A stretch of DNA of 42,373 nucleotides, from positions 1-42,373 of the forward strand of contig CALCQV010000098.1 in NCBI GenBank assembly GCA_937894795.1, written 5' to 3'. Position 1 is the first letter of the stretch, and every line of letters starts with the position of its first letter. The position numbers were made by a program, and so were the translations under genes. The stretch comes from an uncultured Bacteroidales bacterium. Lineage in GTDB: Bacteria > Bacteroidota > Bacteroidia > Bacteroidales > Lentimicrobiaceae. This document shows positions 34,301-42,303 of the stretch, piece after piece. The notes beneath the pieces are model-generated. The model was not told the origin of the DNA, did no database searches, and was given only the letters and a program-made list of their open reading frames with translations.

Positions 34301-35044
34301 ATGAACAACTTTCTAACACATATAGGCAGGTATATCCTGTTAATGCGACTGGTATTCAAACAACCTGAAAAGAAATCTATCTATTTCCGACAGATTCTTA
34401 TAGAGATAGAGCATTTGGGATTGGATTCCGTAGGTATTGTTGTTTTCATTTCCATATTTATGGGGGCGGTGCTTGCCATTCAAATGGCTTTTAATCTTGA
34501 CACACCTCTTGTTCCATTGTATACTATTGGTTATGCTACGCGTCAGTCAGTAGTACTTGAGTTTTCGCCAACCATTATAAGCCTGATACTTGCAGGGAAA
34601 GTAGGCTCTCGTATTTCCTCAGAAATAGGAACCATGCGTGTTACAGAACAGATTGATGCCCTTGAGATCATGGGCATTAATCCTGCAACGTATTTAATAT
34701 TCCCGAAAATTATTGCCGCACTGTTCTTCAATCCAATACTTATAATGATAAGTATTATTGTGGCAAATATGGGGGGATGGTTGGCCGGTTCACTGACTGG
34801 AATGGTTCCATCAGGAGAATTTATATATGGATTAAAGGCATTTTTTGAGGGTTATGACGTGTTTTATTCTCTTGTAAAATCAGTGGTCTTTGCTTTCCTG
34901 ATTGTCTCGATATCCGGTTATCATGGTTATTATACCCGCGGAGGTGCCCTCGAAGTAGGTGAAGCAAGTACTAAAGGAGTGGTAAACAGTAGTATTGCCA
35001 TTATAATATTTAATTTAATTCTTACCAACCTGTTACTGGCATGA
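34301..35044 (+). CDS. mlaE: Phospholipid-transport ABC permease MlaE
   Basis: The 247-residue membrane protein has about five helices and the family block EFSPTIISLILAGKVGSRIS followed by SEIGTMRVTEQIDALEIMGI, which contacts the ATPase, and ends with the typical STKGVVNSSIAIIIFNLILT. MlaE with MlaF moves phospholipids between inner and outer membranes and helps keep the outer leaflet asymmetric. The stop codon overlaps the mlaF start (ATGA). The MCE-domain protein MlaD and the periplasmic MlaC are not adjacent here, although in many Bacteroidota a MlaD gene lies just after mlaF. The promoter region carries a 9-bp inverted repeat. Confidence 0.95.
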   Translation: MNNFLTHIGRYILLMRLVFKQPEKKSIYFRQILIEIEHLGLDSVGIVVFISIFMGAVLAIQMAFNLDTPLVPLYTIGYATRQSVVLEFSPTIISLILAGKVGSRISSEIGTMRVTEQIDALEIMGINPATYLIFPKIIAALFFNPILIMISIIVANMGGWLAGSLTGMVPSGEFIYGLKAFFEGYDVFYSLVKSVVFAFLIVSISGYHGYYTRGGALEVGEASTKGVVNSSIAIIIFNLILTNLLLA

Positions 35045-35790
35045 TAGAAGCAATTGAAATATCCAAGTCGTTTGGTGACAATAAAGTGCTCGACAATGTC
35101 AGTGTGAAATTCGAAGCCGGTCGTTGTAACCTCGTTATCGGACAAAGTGGATCGGGTAAGACCGTTCTGATGAAGTGCCTGGTAGGCCTTTTTGAGATCG
35201 ATGAGGGGCGGGGAATATTTGGTGAAAAGGTACTTTCAAGAATGTCCTTTGATGAGATGAAACTTGTAAGACAGGAGATTGGTATGCTGTTTCAGGGTGG
35301 TGCTTTGTTTGATTCTATGAATGTGGAGCAGAATGTGATGTTCCCCTTGTCGATGTTTACCGAGCAATCAATAGGTGAACGGCTGGAAAGGGCAAACTTC
35401 TGCCTTTCCAGAGTCAATCTGGAAAATGTGAATAAACTGTTGCCCTCTGAATTGAGCGGGGGTATGAAGAAACGCGTTGCCATTGCCAGAGCCATTGCTA
35501 TGAATCCACGCTACCTTTTCTGTGACGAACCTAACTCAGGCCTTGATCCTCACACTGCCAATGTTATTGATAATCTGATTAAGGAAATTACTGAGGAGTA
35601 TGGCATTACTACAGTGATCAATACTCATGACATGAACTCTGTTATTGAAATAGGCGACAGGGTGTCATTTATTCACGAAGGTAAATTATGGTGGCAGGGC
35701 GATAGGGATACCATACTGATGAGCGACAATAAAGAGCTCAATAATTTTGTTTTCGCAACCAAGCTTACCAGGAAAATAAAAGGACTATAA
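35041..35790 (+). CDS. mlaF: Phospholipid-transport ABC ATPase MlaF
   Basis: A 249-residue ATPase, partner of the MlaE permease. It has Walker A GQSGSGKT near residues 38-45, Q-loop IGMLFQGGALFDSMNV (the GALFDS wording is characteristic of MlaF), signature ELSGGMKKRVAIARAI, Walker B YLFCDEPNSGLDPHTA and the H-loop VINTHDM. The C-terminal part is short. It starts within the stop of mlaE, so the two proteins are made in step. No mlaD follows. Instead a CvpA-type gene starts 52 bases downstream. Confidence 0.95.
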   Translation: MIEAIEISKSFGDNKVLDNVSVKFEAGRCNLVIGQSGSGKTVLMKCLVGLFEIDEGRGIFGEKVLSRMSFDEMKLVRQEIGMLFQGGALFDSMNVEQNVMFPLSMFTEQSIGERLERANFCLSRVNLENVNKLLPSELSGGMKKRVAIARAIAMNPRYLFCDEPNSGLDPHTANVIDNLIKEITEEYGITTVINTHDMNSVIEIGDRVSFIHEGKLWWQGDRDTILMSDNKELNNFVFATKLTRKIKGL

Positions 35791-35842
35791 CACACAATTG
35801 CCATAGTAAAATAAGTGATAGGATGCAAATGACAATCAATTT

Positions 35843-36421
35843 ATGAATCAGATTGACCTGATAATATTGATCATTGCCGCCCTTGGAGCAGTACAGGGTG
35901 TTTTCAAGGGTTTTATTCTGAGCGCCACTTCATTACTGGGATTGATTCTTGGATTTTATATTTCATTACGATTTGCCTGGTATATAGAAGCCATTTTGCG
36001 GCAATCAACCGGAAGTGACTCAGCTTTAATGCATTTATTGGCATTTGGGATTTGTTATCTTCTTGTAATTATTGTAATGTATTTCATTGGCAAAACCATT
36101 CAGAAGATGCTGGAGATGGCCTCACTTGGTTGCCTAAACCGGATATCGGGTGCTATATTCGGGGCATTCAAGGGTTTATTGCTTGTTTCAGCCTTGATTT
36201 ATGTAATTGAGATAGCAGGTCAGGGTGGTTTACTCATCAAACCTGAAAAGAAAGAGGCCTCAGTATTATATAAGCCTATAGCACAACTCGTTCCATCACT
36301 GGTACCCCAGGTGAAGAAAGGACTTGAACGACTAAAGCTTCAGAAATCAGGAGATGATTCTGAAGCCGGGAAAGGATCTTCAGAAGAGAATAGCGAAACA
36401 GAAGATGGAGTGAGCTTATAA
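35843..36421 (+). CDS. CvpA-family membrane protein
   Basis: The 192-residue protein has four membrane helices (about residues 5-20, 25-45, 63-86 and 105-128) and a hydrophilic tail that is acidic and Ser/Glu-rich at the end. The opening NQIDLIILIIAALGAVQGVF and the GCLNRISGAIFGAFKGLLLVSALIYV block are the CvpA signature. CvpA proteins are linked to colicin V export in E. coli and to envelope and bile resistance in other bacteria, with no settled mechanism. Its position behind mlaEF fits an envelope-integrity role (inference). The tail is low-complexity and probably disordered. Confidence 0.85.
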   Translation: MNQIDLIILIIAALGAVQGVFKGFILSATSLLGLILGFYISLRFAWYIEAILRQSTGSDSALMHLLAFGICYLLVIIVMYFIGKTIQKMLEMASLGCLNRISGAIFGAFKGLLLVSALIYVIEIAGQGGLLIKPEKKEASVLYKPIAQLVPSLVPQVKKGLERLKLQKSGDDSEAGKGSSEENSETEDGVSL

Positions 36422-36456
36422 ATCAGCTTTCATTATACCGATTATAATCAACACCA

Positions 36457-36966
36457 TTATCCTTTTTGGTTATCGTATTTAAGCACTTCTTCATTCACAT
36501 AATCCAGTTTGATACCGGCATCACGGAACATTGCTTCAGATTCCTCACCACTGTGGTATTTATGTTCACATACTACCCTTACAATGCCACAATTAATAAT
36601 GAGCATGGCACAAGTGCGGCATGGAGTCATACGGCAGTATAAGGTGGCACCTTCCAAAGCTATGCCTAATCTTGCAGCCTGGCAAATGGCATTCTGCTCT
36701 GCATGAACAGTTCTTACGCAATGGTTGGTAACTTTGCCATCACCATGAGTCAGCTGTTTAAAGAGATGTCCAACTTCATCACAGTGGGGGAGTCCAATGG
36801 GTGATCCCACATAACCGGTTACCAATATCTGTTTGTTTCGGGCAATGACACAACCACTTCTGCCTCTGTCGCATGTTGCACGCTTGGCAATAGTATTGGC
36901 TACTTCCATGAAGTATTCATCCCATGTAGGCCTGATATATTGGGGAGTTTCTGAATTTTCCGACAT
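36457..36966 (-). CDS. Deoxycytidylate deaminase family protein (ComEB-like)
   Basis: A 169-residue zinc deaminase. The catalytic pair of motifs is HAE at 88-90 (VRTVHAEQNAI) and PCRTC at 115-119 (Cys116 and Cys119), the cytidine/dCMP deaminase signature. The N-terminal IRPTWDEYFMEVANTIAKRATC and the GRSGCVI block match dCMP deaminases, which make dUMP for thymidylate synthesis. I start it at 36966, because the longer frame's ATG at 36990 lies inside a TATCTTTG promoter box. The gene is the last of a co-oriented minus-strand pair with the carboxylase subunit but has its own promoter. Confidence 0.93.
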   Translation of the reverse strand: MSENSETPQYIRPTWDEYFMEVANTIAKRATCDRGRSGCVIARNKQILVTGYVGSPIGLPHCDEVGHLFKQLTHGDGKVTNHCVRTVHAEQNAICQAARLGIALEGATLYCRMTPCRTCAMLIINCGIVRVVCEHKYHSGEESEAMFRDAGIKLDYVNEEVLKYDNQKG

Positions 36967-36987
36967 AATTTGAAAATTGATAGGGCA

Positions 36988-36995
36988 CAAAGATA
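36988..36995 (-). promoter_or_regulatory. -7 box TATCTTTG for the dCMP deaminase
   Basis: TATCTTTG on the minus strand fits TAnnTTTG and lies 21 bases before the ATG at 36966. A 15-bp palindrome occupies the -33 side (37017-37031). Confidence 0.5.
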
Positions 36996-37016
36996 ATGAG
37001 CATTATGGAATATGCG

Positions 37017-37031
37017 TTGTGCCCGGCACAA
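37017..37031. promoter_or_regulatory. Palindrome TTGTGCC-C-GGCACAA upstream of the dCMP deaminase
   Basis: Two perfect 7-bp arms with one central base sit between the carboxylase stop codon and the TATCTTTG box, at roughly the -33 position. This fits an operator. A terminator is less likely, as no T-run follows on either strand. Confidence 0.5.
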
Positions 37032-37033
37032 TT

Positions 37034-38770
37034 CTATGAATGTCCCAGATCATCGGCTTCTTCTGATACCCAATCGTAGTTATAGAGACCTTCTAGCAGT
37101 CGGTTTTTCTTTTCCTCTTCCGTCAGACTGTCGTAGGCATGTTTTTCCGCTTCAAATTTAAGGCGCTTCTCCTCTTCAATCTTGTGTATCTCGTTAAGGT
37201 AGGTTTGCTCAATATTCTTTTTCAGGAATTCAGCAGCCACAGAAGGGAAAAGTTCGAGCAATAGTTCATCGCGTTCATTATCAGCTAGTTTCACTCCACC
37301 GTATTCATGGAAAACAGGATTCTCCTGCTTCTTGTAATACTTTACATCATAGGGGGTTTCTTCTTTAACTCCGGCAATCTTGTACCTGAAATCGGGATCT
37401 ATCGGGGCCGGGGTTTTGCCATATACGCCTTTCACCAGGTTTACAAACTGAATTGACTTGGTGGTATACATAGGCTGCCCCTTTGATTCATCTATAACAC
37501 AGTTCACCGCCTGAACCCCAACAATCTGACTTGTTGGTGTGACCAATGGAGGACAGCCTGCAGCCATTCTAACCATTGGTATGAGATCAAGTGTACGTGG
37601 GAGTAGTCTTTCAAGTTTCAATTGTTTCAACTGGGCCAGCATATTGGAGTACATGCCACCCGGCATTTCAGCATCTTTCACTTTATCATCTGGTTCCGGG
37701 AAGTTGAAATAGCGTTCAATGTGTTGCGTTGTGCTTAGCAGGTCGTCTTCTTTATCGGCTTTTGCATAGGCAATAGCAAGTTCAAATAGTTCATCAATAT
37801 CTTTAGGCAGTTTATCGGTGATGATATTAAAGTTTATGGGGAATTTTTTAGTACTGTCAAAATCAGCCAGTTCCTTTCTGATCTCGCGAAGTTCCGCTTC
37901 AATTTTAACTACGGCTTCCAGGTTTACACCGGTATCTATCTTCAATTTATTGCAGAATAACTGAATAATTTCAAAGGAGGCTGCTGCAGATCCACCTGCA
38001 AAGCTCATCATATTGGTATCAACTATATCAACCCCATTCACTATAGCCATCAGTGAAGAGGCTAAACCATAACCGGGAGTACAATGAGTGTGGAAATCAA
38101 CAGGTATTGAAAGGTTTTTCTTAAACAGCCTTACCAGTCTGCCTGCTCTAAGGGGTGGAATCAGGCCTGCCATGTCCTTTATGGAAATCATGTCAGCTCC
38201 CATTTCCTGTAATTTCAGCGCCTTCTGCAGGTAGTAATCATCCGTAAAAATTCGGGTATTTAATGGTTTACCCTGTAGAGCAGCCTTAATTTTGTTTTTT
38301 GTTGAAAAGTGAGGGTCTACAGTGTAACATACAGCACAATCAGCTATACCTCCATTCTCTTTTACTGATTTGATGGTACTTTTCACATTGTCAGTATCAT
38401 TCAGGGCATCGAAGATACGCATGATGGAAATTCCTGCGTGAACAGCATTCCGGTTGAAACCATCGATAACATCATCAGGATATGGATTATACCCAAAGAC
38501 ATTTCTTCCTCTGGAAAGAGCTGTCAGCTTTGAAGAATCACCAATTATTTCTTTTATTCTTGTTAAGCGTGTCCAGGGATTTTCATTTAGATATCTCATG
38601 ATTGAGTCAGGTACAGCACCTCCCCAAACTTCCATTGCATAAAAGCCTGCTCCCTTGTAAAGGGGCAATACCCTGTCAACCTGTGCCTGTGTCATACGGG
38701 TGGCAAATAGCGACTGCTGTCCATCCCTTAAGGTTAAATCCCTGATCAGTAACTTCTTATTCATATTCAA
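37034..38770 (-). CDS. Biotin-dependent carboxyltransferase subunit (pyruvate/oxaloacetate type)
   Basis: The 578-residue protein is the carboxyltransferase unit found in oxaloacetate decarboxylase alpha, pyruvate carboxylase B and transcarboxylase 5S. RDLTLRDGQQSLFATRM opens the barrel, MISIKDMAGLIPP carries the carboxylated Lys, and PVDFHTHCTPGYGLASSL supplies the two metal-binding His. The conserved region after the barrel (MPGGMYSNMLAQLKQL, PLVTPTSQIVGVQAV) is present. The biotinyl domain is absent: no EAMKM-type motif occurs and the C terminus ends in an acidic, charged tail. A separate biotin carrier is therefore needed. The reaction interconverts pyruvate and oxaloacetate, central to fumarate/propionate fermentation. 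It is read from the promoter TACCTTTG at 38833-38840. Confidence 0.92.
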   Translation of the reverse strand: MNMNKKLLIRDLTLRDGQQSLFATRMTQAQVDRVLPLYKGAGFYAMEVWGGAVPDSIMRYLNENPWTRLTRIKEIIGDSSKLTALSRGRNVFGYNPYPDDVIDGFNRNAVHAGISIMRIFDALNDTDNVKSTIKSVKENGGIADCAVCYTVDPHFSTKNKIKAALQGKPLNTRIFTDDYYLQKALKLQEMGADMISIKDMAGLIPPLRAGRLVRLFKKNLSIPVDFHTHCTPGYGLASSLMAIVNGVDIVDTNMMSFAGGSAAASFEIIQLFCNKLKIDTGVNLEAVVKIEAELREIRKELADFDSTKKFPINFNIITDKLPKDIDELFELAIAYAKADKEDDLLSTTQHIERYFNFPEPDDKVKDAEMPGGMYSNMLAQLKQLKLERLLPRTLDLIPMVRMAAGCPPLVTPTSQIVGVQAVNCVIDESKGQPMYTTKSIQFVNLVKGVYGKTPAPIDPDFRYKIAGVKEETPYDVKYYKKQENPVFHEYGGVKLADNERDELLLELFPSVAAEFLKKNIEQTYLNEIHKIEEEKRLKFEAEKHAYDSLTEEEKKNRLLEGLYNYDWVSEEADDLGHS

Positions 38771-38832
38771 AATTCTGTATTTGTAGTAAAAGTATAATTT
38801 ATGGTGGAAGTGTGGCTTTTTTAATGCAGCTG

Positions 38833-38840
38833 CAAAGGTA
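38833..38840 (-). promoter_or_regulatory. -7 box TACCTTTG for the carboxyltransferase gene
   Basis: TACCTTTG on the minus strand fits TAnnTTTG and lies about 62 bases before the ATG at 38770. Confidence 0.45.
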
Positions 38841-39025
38841 ATAAGATATTAATCAACTAAATAGGTTAACGTTATAATATTTTTTCAAACCCTATATATT
38901 GATATATATGCATATATGACATGCTGGTAATAAGGATACTAATTTAGCTCCATTATGAATATTCCATTCAAATCCATGGTTAAATTTAGAATAGCTTATC
39001 AGATTCATAGATATCCTATGCATTA

Positions 39026-39087
39026 AATAAAAAGAGAGGCATCCGCACAGGTGTCTCTCTCCGTGTTTTGCCTGTTTGTGCAGGCAA
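39026..39087 (-). terminator. Double-hairpin terminator ending the TlpA-DUF6029-Omp28 cluster
   Basis: On the minus strand a first hairpin (39087-39068, 7-bp arms TTGCCTG/CAGGCAA) is followed by GAGAGACACC pairing with GATGCCTCTC over 10 bp with two wobbles (39059-39034) and then a T-rich tract (39033-39026). The second hairpin has the form of an intrinsic terminator for the Omp28 gene, which stops at 39108. Confidence 0.85.
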
Positions 39088-39107
39088 GTGAAATTGTTTG
39101 ATGTATA

Positions 39108-39974
39108 CTACAACTGCTTTTCTACTGCCTGAAGCACTTCTTTAGTGGCTACATCGTATACAAATGCCACAATACTGCAGTTATCTGCGTTAAAAGCCTG
39201 ATTTACTGTATAATTAAAATTCTTTTTCAGTGTTGCCGGATTGGCTGTGCCTGCTTTGGCAACTTCCACTCCCCATGTTCCTGTAAGAGCATCGCGAAGC
39301 ATATGATTGTGAACATAGTCGTAAATTATAGGAGTTACTCCAACTTCTGCATTGTTATTTTTCTGAGGTGAAACAATACCACTTTCGGTTAGAACAACAA
39401 TGAGATTAAGGTCCTTATCAACAGGTTTCACAAACTCAACCGTTATTTCACTATTCAGCAAGCGATTTTCAGCATTGTAATTATTGTTTATTTTCAGGTC
39501 AACAGTTACAACCGTATCAGCAAGTACGTTTAATACTTCAGTGCTCCATGCCGGTGGTGACAGAATATGTTCAGAGGTTGTAAAGTACTTTCGGTTTACC
39601 AAACCATTAGGATTGCCCACATTTGAAATGCCGAAGAAGGCATCCCATGCATCACCGGCATCGGTGGTATAATCGGCGGTAAAGTCACCTGCAGGAGTAG
39701 CTTTAGCAAACCAACCGGCATGTACAGCGATCACAACCAACTTATCACCTTTTAGATTTTTCAGATCATGTGCTATCAATGCAGCTTCAGGGCAATTAAC
39801 ACATTGATGACCTGTGTAATCTTCCAGCAGCACACGCTTAGTGTGACTGGTCTGGATAGTAGTATCAACAGTGATTTTCTCGGTGAAGGGCTCTTCAATC
39901 TTGTCGCACGATACCATCAGGGCACCGGCAGCTGCCATTGATAAACTATATTGGAGAATTCTTTTAAAGATCAT
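39108..39974 (-). CDS. Omp28-like lipoprotein with thioredoxin-type CxxC
   Basis: The 288-residue protein has a lipoprotein signal ending LMVSC (Cys23) followed by DKIEEP. A segment around 49-65, LLEDYTGHQCVNCPEA, places Cys58 and Cys61 in a CxxC at the start of a helix, as in thioredoxin folds, and is characteristic of the Omp28-related family of Bacteroidota. The rest (VVIAVHAGWFA, FFGISNVGNPNGLVNRK) continues a thioredoxin-like core, then beta-rich C-terminal sequence. A redox or disulfide-carrier role on the outer membrane is plausible, supported by the neighbouring TlpA-like gene. It is 44 bases downstream of the barrel gene. Confidence 0.9.
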   Translation of the reverse strand: MIFKRILQYSLSMAAAGALMVSCDKIEEPFTEKITVDTTIQTSHTKRVLLEDYTGHQCVNCPEAALIAHDLKNLKGDKLVVIAVHAGWFAKATPAGDFTADYTTDAGDAWDAFFGISNVGNPNGLVNRKYFTTSEHILSPPAWSTEVLNVLADTVVTVDLKINNNYNAENRLLNSEITVEFVKPVDKDLNLIVVLTESGIVSPQKNNNAEVGVTPIIYDYVHNHMLRDALTGTWGVEVAKAGTANPATLKKNFNYTVNQAFNADNCSIVAFVYDVATKEVLQAVEKQL

Positions 39975-40018
39975 GTTCTTTGGATTAAGGTTAAAGTCTC
40001 AATTTATTCTTGTAAACA

Positions 40019-41683
40019 TTAGAAACTACTGGTAAGTGTTATGAGTAATCCATTGGAAGCAGGCACAGTACGACAGACACCTCCCACACAAATGATTCCT
40101 TCACGTTGTTTACCATAGCTTACTGACAAGCGGTTGGAGTCCTGCGTATAGCCTAATGCAACCGTTGGATAATGGAAGCGTCGGTCTTTATCGTCATTGC
40201 CGTAGTTATACTGATCAATGAAAGTCATAAACCACCTTGGAGCAAAGGTAAACTCCAGCATTGCCTGAGCCCAATTGCCTTCGTCCTGCTTGGTTGAAAG
40301 ATGCTGCAATTCAGCCTTCAGGGCATTTCTGGTGTTGAACCTGTATGTTGCATCAGCAATAAAAATGTTTGCCTTTACATCAGGTTCATCATGTGCTTCA
40401 ATAACCTTCATGTTATAAACCAGGTTAACCCATGATATCAGTGCCTTAAACTTGTTATTGAACTTATGTTGAATCTCTATATTAAAGTCCTGGAAGTAAA
40501 GCTCATCACCTATTGCAAAGTAATTGGTTTTATATCCAAGGGTGCCACTTTTACCCAATGGGGTCAAGTTATCCAATGAATCACGGTCGAGTGAATTGAC
40601 CCTAGAGAAATTGAGGGCGATGTCAGTACCATATTTCCCTCCCAGGATGGTTCCCTTTTTGAGTTTGTAGTTGATTTGCCCCTGAAGTGCAAACTCACCA
40701 TTTGGCTGTGTGGCATAGGGATACATAGCCGAAAGTGTGTAGGCATGCTGACGGGTTAAAGCGGGCAGATAGTTGATATCAAGCACGCTGCCTTTCTCTG
40801 TCCTCTTTGATTTGAAGCTCATATTGTCAGTTACCTTCCCCGACAGTATGATGCCAAATCCTTTACGGGAATAGGAAGCCTGAAGCAAAGTAGAGGCCCC
40901 GGCCTTATAGATGAAGTTGTTGACAGCTGAAGGGTCATTATACTTATAAGCATATTCTCCATCAAGGATAAAGCCTTTATGATTAAGGTTAAAACGACCT
41001 GATATAGCGGCTACATTTTCTGGTAAGATGAGTATTTCATTGCCATTGACCAGAATGTCGGCTTCTGGTTCAAACTTGCTCACGAAACTACCACCAAGTG
41101 TTAATCGGGGCAAATTCTCAGAAGTATTATTGAAGATATCATTCAAGGCGAACTCGCCATCCAGACCCCGAACCATACCCGGTCCCTGCTCCCAGAAGAA
41201 GCGTTGTGTTCCAATCAACCCTTTAAGCACAATACCCTGGTAGGGTTTGAAAACTATTCGGGCACCCTTGATTGCATTATCATAGCCCAGATTGCGTTCT
41301 TCATAGCTACGAAGAGTCATTCCACTGCCAAATTGTTCATAGAAATGCCCAACAGTGATTCCAAAGCTTTCTTTTTCCCATGAAGCGAACCAGTAGGGGA
41401 CACCGGTACCCTTATACCTTTTATCATATCCCAGTATGGGGTTTATATATGACTCAAACCGTATGCCGGCATTAAAGTTTCCCTGAGTATAGAGCAGGTT
41501 TGCAAATGCATTCATCAGCATTTTTTCACTAACATCTTCAGCACCAATAGCCGAATCGGCTTTATATATCTGTGCATCAAGCTGAAAATTACCAGATATC
41601 TTGCCTTGCAACAGATCCTGAGCTTGGAGTGATCCGGCTGATATCAGAACCAAAATAGAAATAACTGCGTATAGTTTTCTCAT
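40019..41683 (-). CDS. Outer-membrane barrel protein of the DUF6029 type
   Basis: The 554-residue protein has a signal peptide (MRKLYAVISILVLISAGSLQ, then AQ). The mature sequence alternates aromatic and charged strands throughout (FNAGIRFESYINPILGYD, WFASWEKESFGITVGHFYEQFG, EGIICVGGVCRTV) and ends in SNGLLITLTSSF, a terminal strand with C-terminal Phe. GHFYEQFGSGMTLRSYEERNLGYDNA is a distinctive conserved block. Together they match the DUF6029 family as I recall it. The function is unknown. Its consistent placement between a TlpA-like thioredoxin and an Omp28 lipoprotein suggests a channel or receptor for a redox process. CVGGVC near the C terminus gives two Cys in an otherwise Cys-poor protein. 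Confidence 0.85.
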   Translation of the reverse strand: MRKLYAVISILVLISAGSLQAQDLLQGKISGNFQLDAQIYKADSAIGAEDVSEKMLMNAFANLLYTQGNFNAGIRFESYINPILGYDKRYKGTGVPYWFASWEKESFGITVGHFYEQFGSGMTLRSYEERNLGYDNAIKGARIVFKPYQGIVLKGLIGTQRFFWEQGPGMVRGLDGEFALNDIFNNTSENLPRLTLGGSFVSKFEPEADILVNGNEILILPENVAAISGRFNLNHKGFILDGEYAYKYNDPSAVNNFIYKAGASTLLQASYSRKGFGIILSGKVTDNMSFKSKRTEKGSVLDINYLPALTRQHAYTLSAMYPYATQPNGEFALQGQINYKLKKGTILGGKYGTDIALNFSRVNSLDRDSLDNLTPLGKSGTLGYKTNYFAIGDELYFQDFNIEIQHKFNNKFKALISWVNLVYNMKVIEAHDEPDVKANIFIADATYRFNTRNALKAELQHLSTKQDEGNWAQAMLEFTFAPRWFMTFIDQYNYGNDDKDRRFHYPTVALGYTQDSNRLSVSYGKQREGIICVGGVCRTVPASNGLLITLTSSF

Positions 41684-41778
41684 CTTAAATAATTACTACC
41701 GTGAAAAAAATGAATATAAAAAATTAAGGGCTAACCAATACCCGAAGGCTGAAACCCTAATAAACAGGCAAATGAAAA

Positions 41779-42303
41779 TTAATTGATGGGCTGGCCGGCA
41801 TTGAGTTTTCTAACCATTTCAATGAGTTCCAACTCACTGCCTTCACTGAATGAAGTATGCTGCCATACAATTTCACCATTACCGTTGATCAGGAAGGTAT
41901 GTGGAATCATATTTACGTTCATGGCCCTCTTGAAATCGCCATTCACGTCAAGCAACACTTCATATTCCCATCCTTTGGCATGTACAGTAGGACCAACCTT
42001 TGCTGAAGAGCGGGCATCGTCAATGGAAACGGCAACAAGTTTTACTCCGGTTTCCGTGGTCCAATCATCGTATATGTCAGCAATGGTAGTAAGTTCATTA
42101 ATACATGGCTTGCACCACAATGCCCAGAAACTAACAATCATTGGTTTCCCATCATTGTTAAGTTCAGCAGTATTAATGGTTTGTCCGGCGAGGTTCTTCA
42201 CAGAGATAGAGGGGAGTTTTTTAAGATTGGTTTCAGATTCCTGAGCTGACGCAACACCAAAGGTTAAAGCTATCAGGACAAGCAGCAATGATAATTGTTT
42301 CAT
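41779..42303 (-). CDS. TlpA-like periplasmic thioredoxin
   Basis: A 174-residue protein with a signal peptide (MKQLSLLLVLIALTFGVASA) and a thioredoxin fold. The active site is FWALWCKPCINEL with Cys64 and Cys67 (WCKPC), followed by VAVSIDDARS, the cis-Pro region NMIPHTFLINGNGEI and a closing helix. TlpA/ResA-type proteins reduce or oxidise disulfides in the periplasm, often for cytochrome c maturation or folding of exported proteins. It is the first gene of a minus-strand series with the DUF6029-like barrel (95 bases on) and the Omp28-like lipoprotein. The remaining 70 bases to the window edge hold no recognised promoter box. Confidence 0.93.
   Translation of the reverse strand: MKQLSLLLVLIALTFGVASAQESETNLKKLPSISVKNLAGQTINTAELNNDGKPMIVSFWALWCKPCINELTTIADIYDDWTTETGVKLVAVSIDDARSSAKVGPTVHAKGWEYEVLLDVNGDFKRAMNVNMIPHTFLINGNGEIVWQHTSFSEGSELELIEMVRKLNAGQPIN

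Larger units (their letters stand above)
38771..39107. other. Gene-free stretch with promoter boxes and the Omp28-cluster terminator
   Basis: The 337 bases hold the TACCTTTG box (38833-38840, minus strand) of the carboxylase gene, a 14-bp palindrome ATATATGCATATAT (38904-38917), a TAATTTAGC box on the plus strand (38940-38948) and the minus-strand terminator at 39026-39059. A 23-codon frame at 38955-39026 on the plus strand follows the TAATTTAGC box. It has no recognisable product and is not called as a gene. Confidence 0.6.

Noticed and set aside
41783..42244. 153-codon plus-strand frame opposite the TlpA-like gene
   Set aside because: It is the complement of a clear thioredoxin. Composition is Ser/Leu-rich, as expected for a shadow frame.
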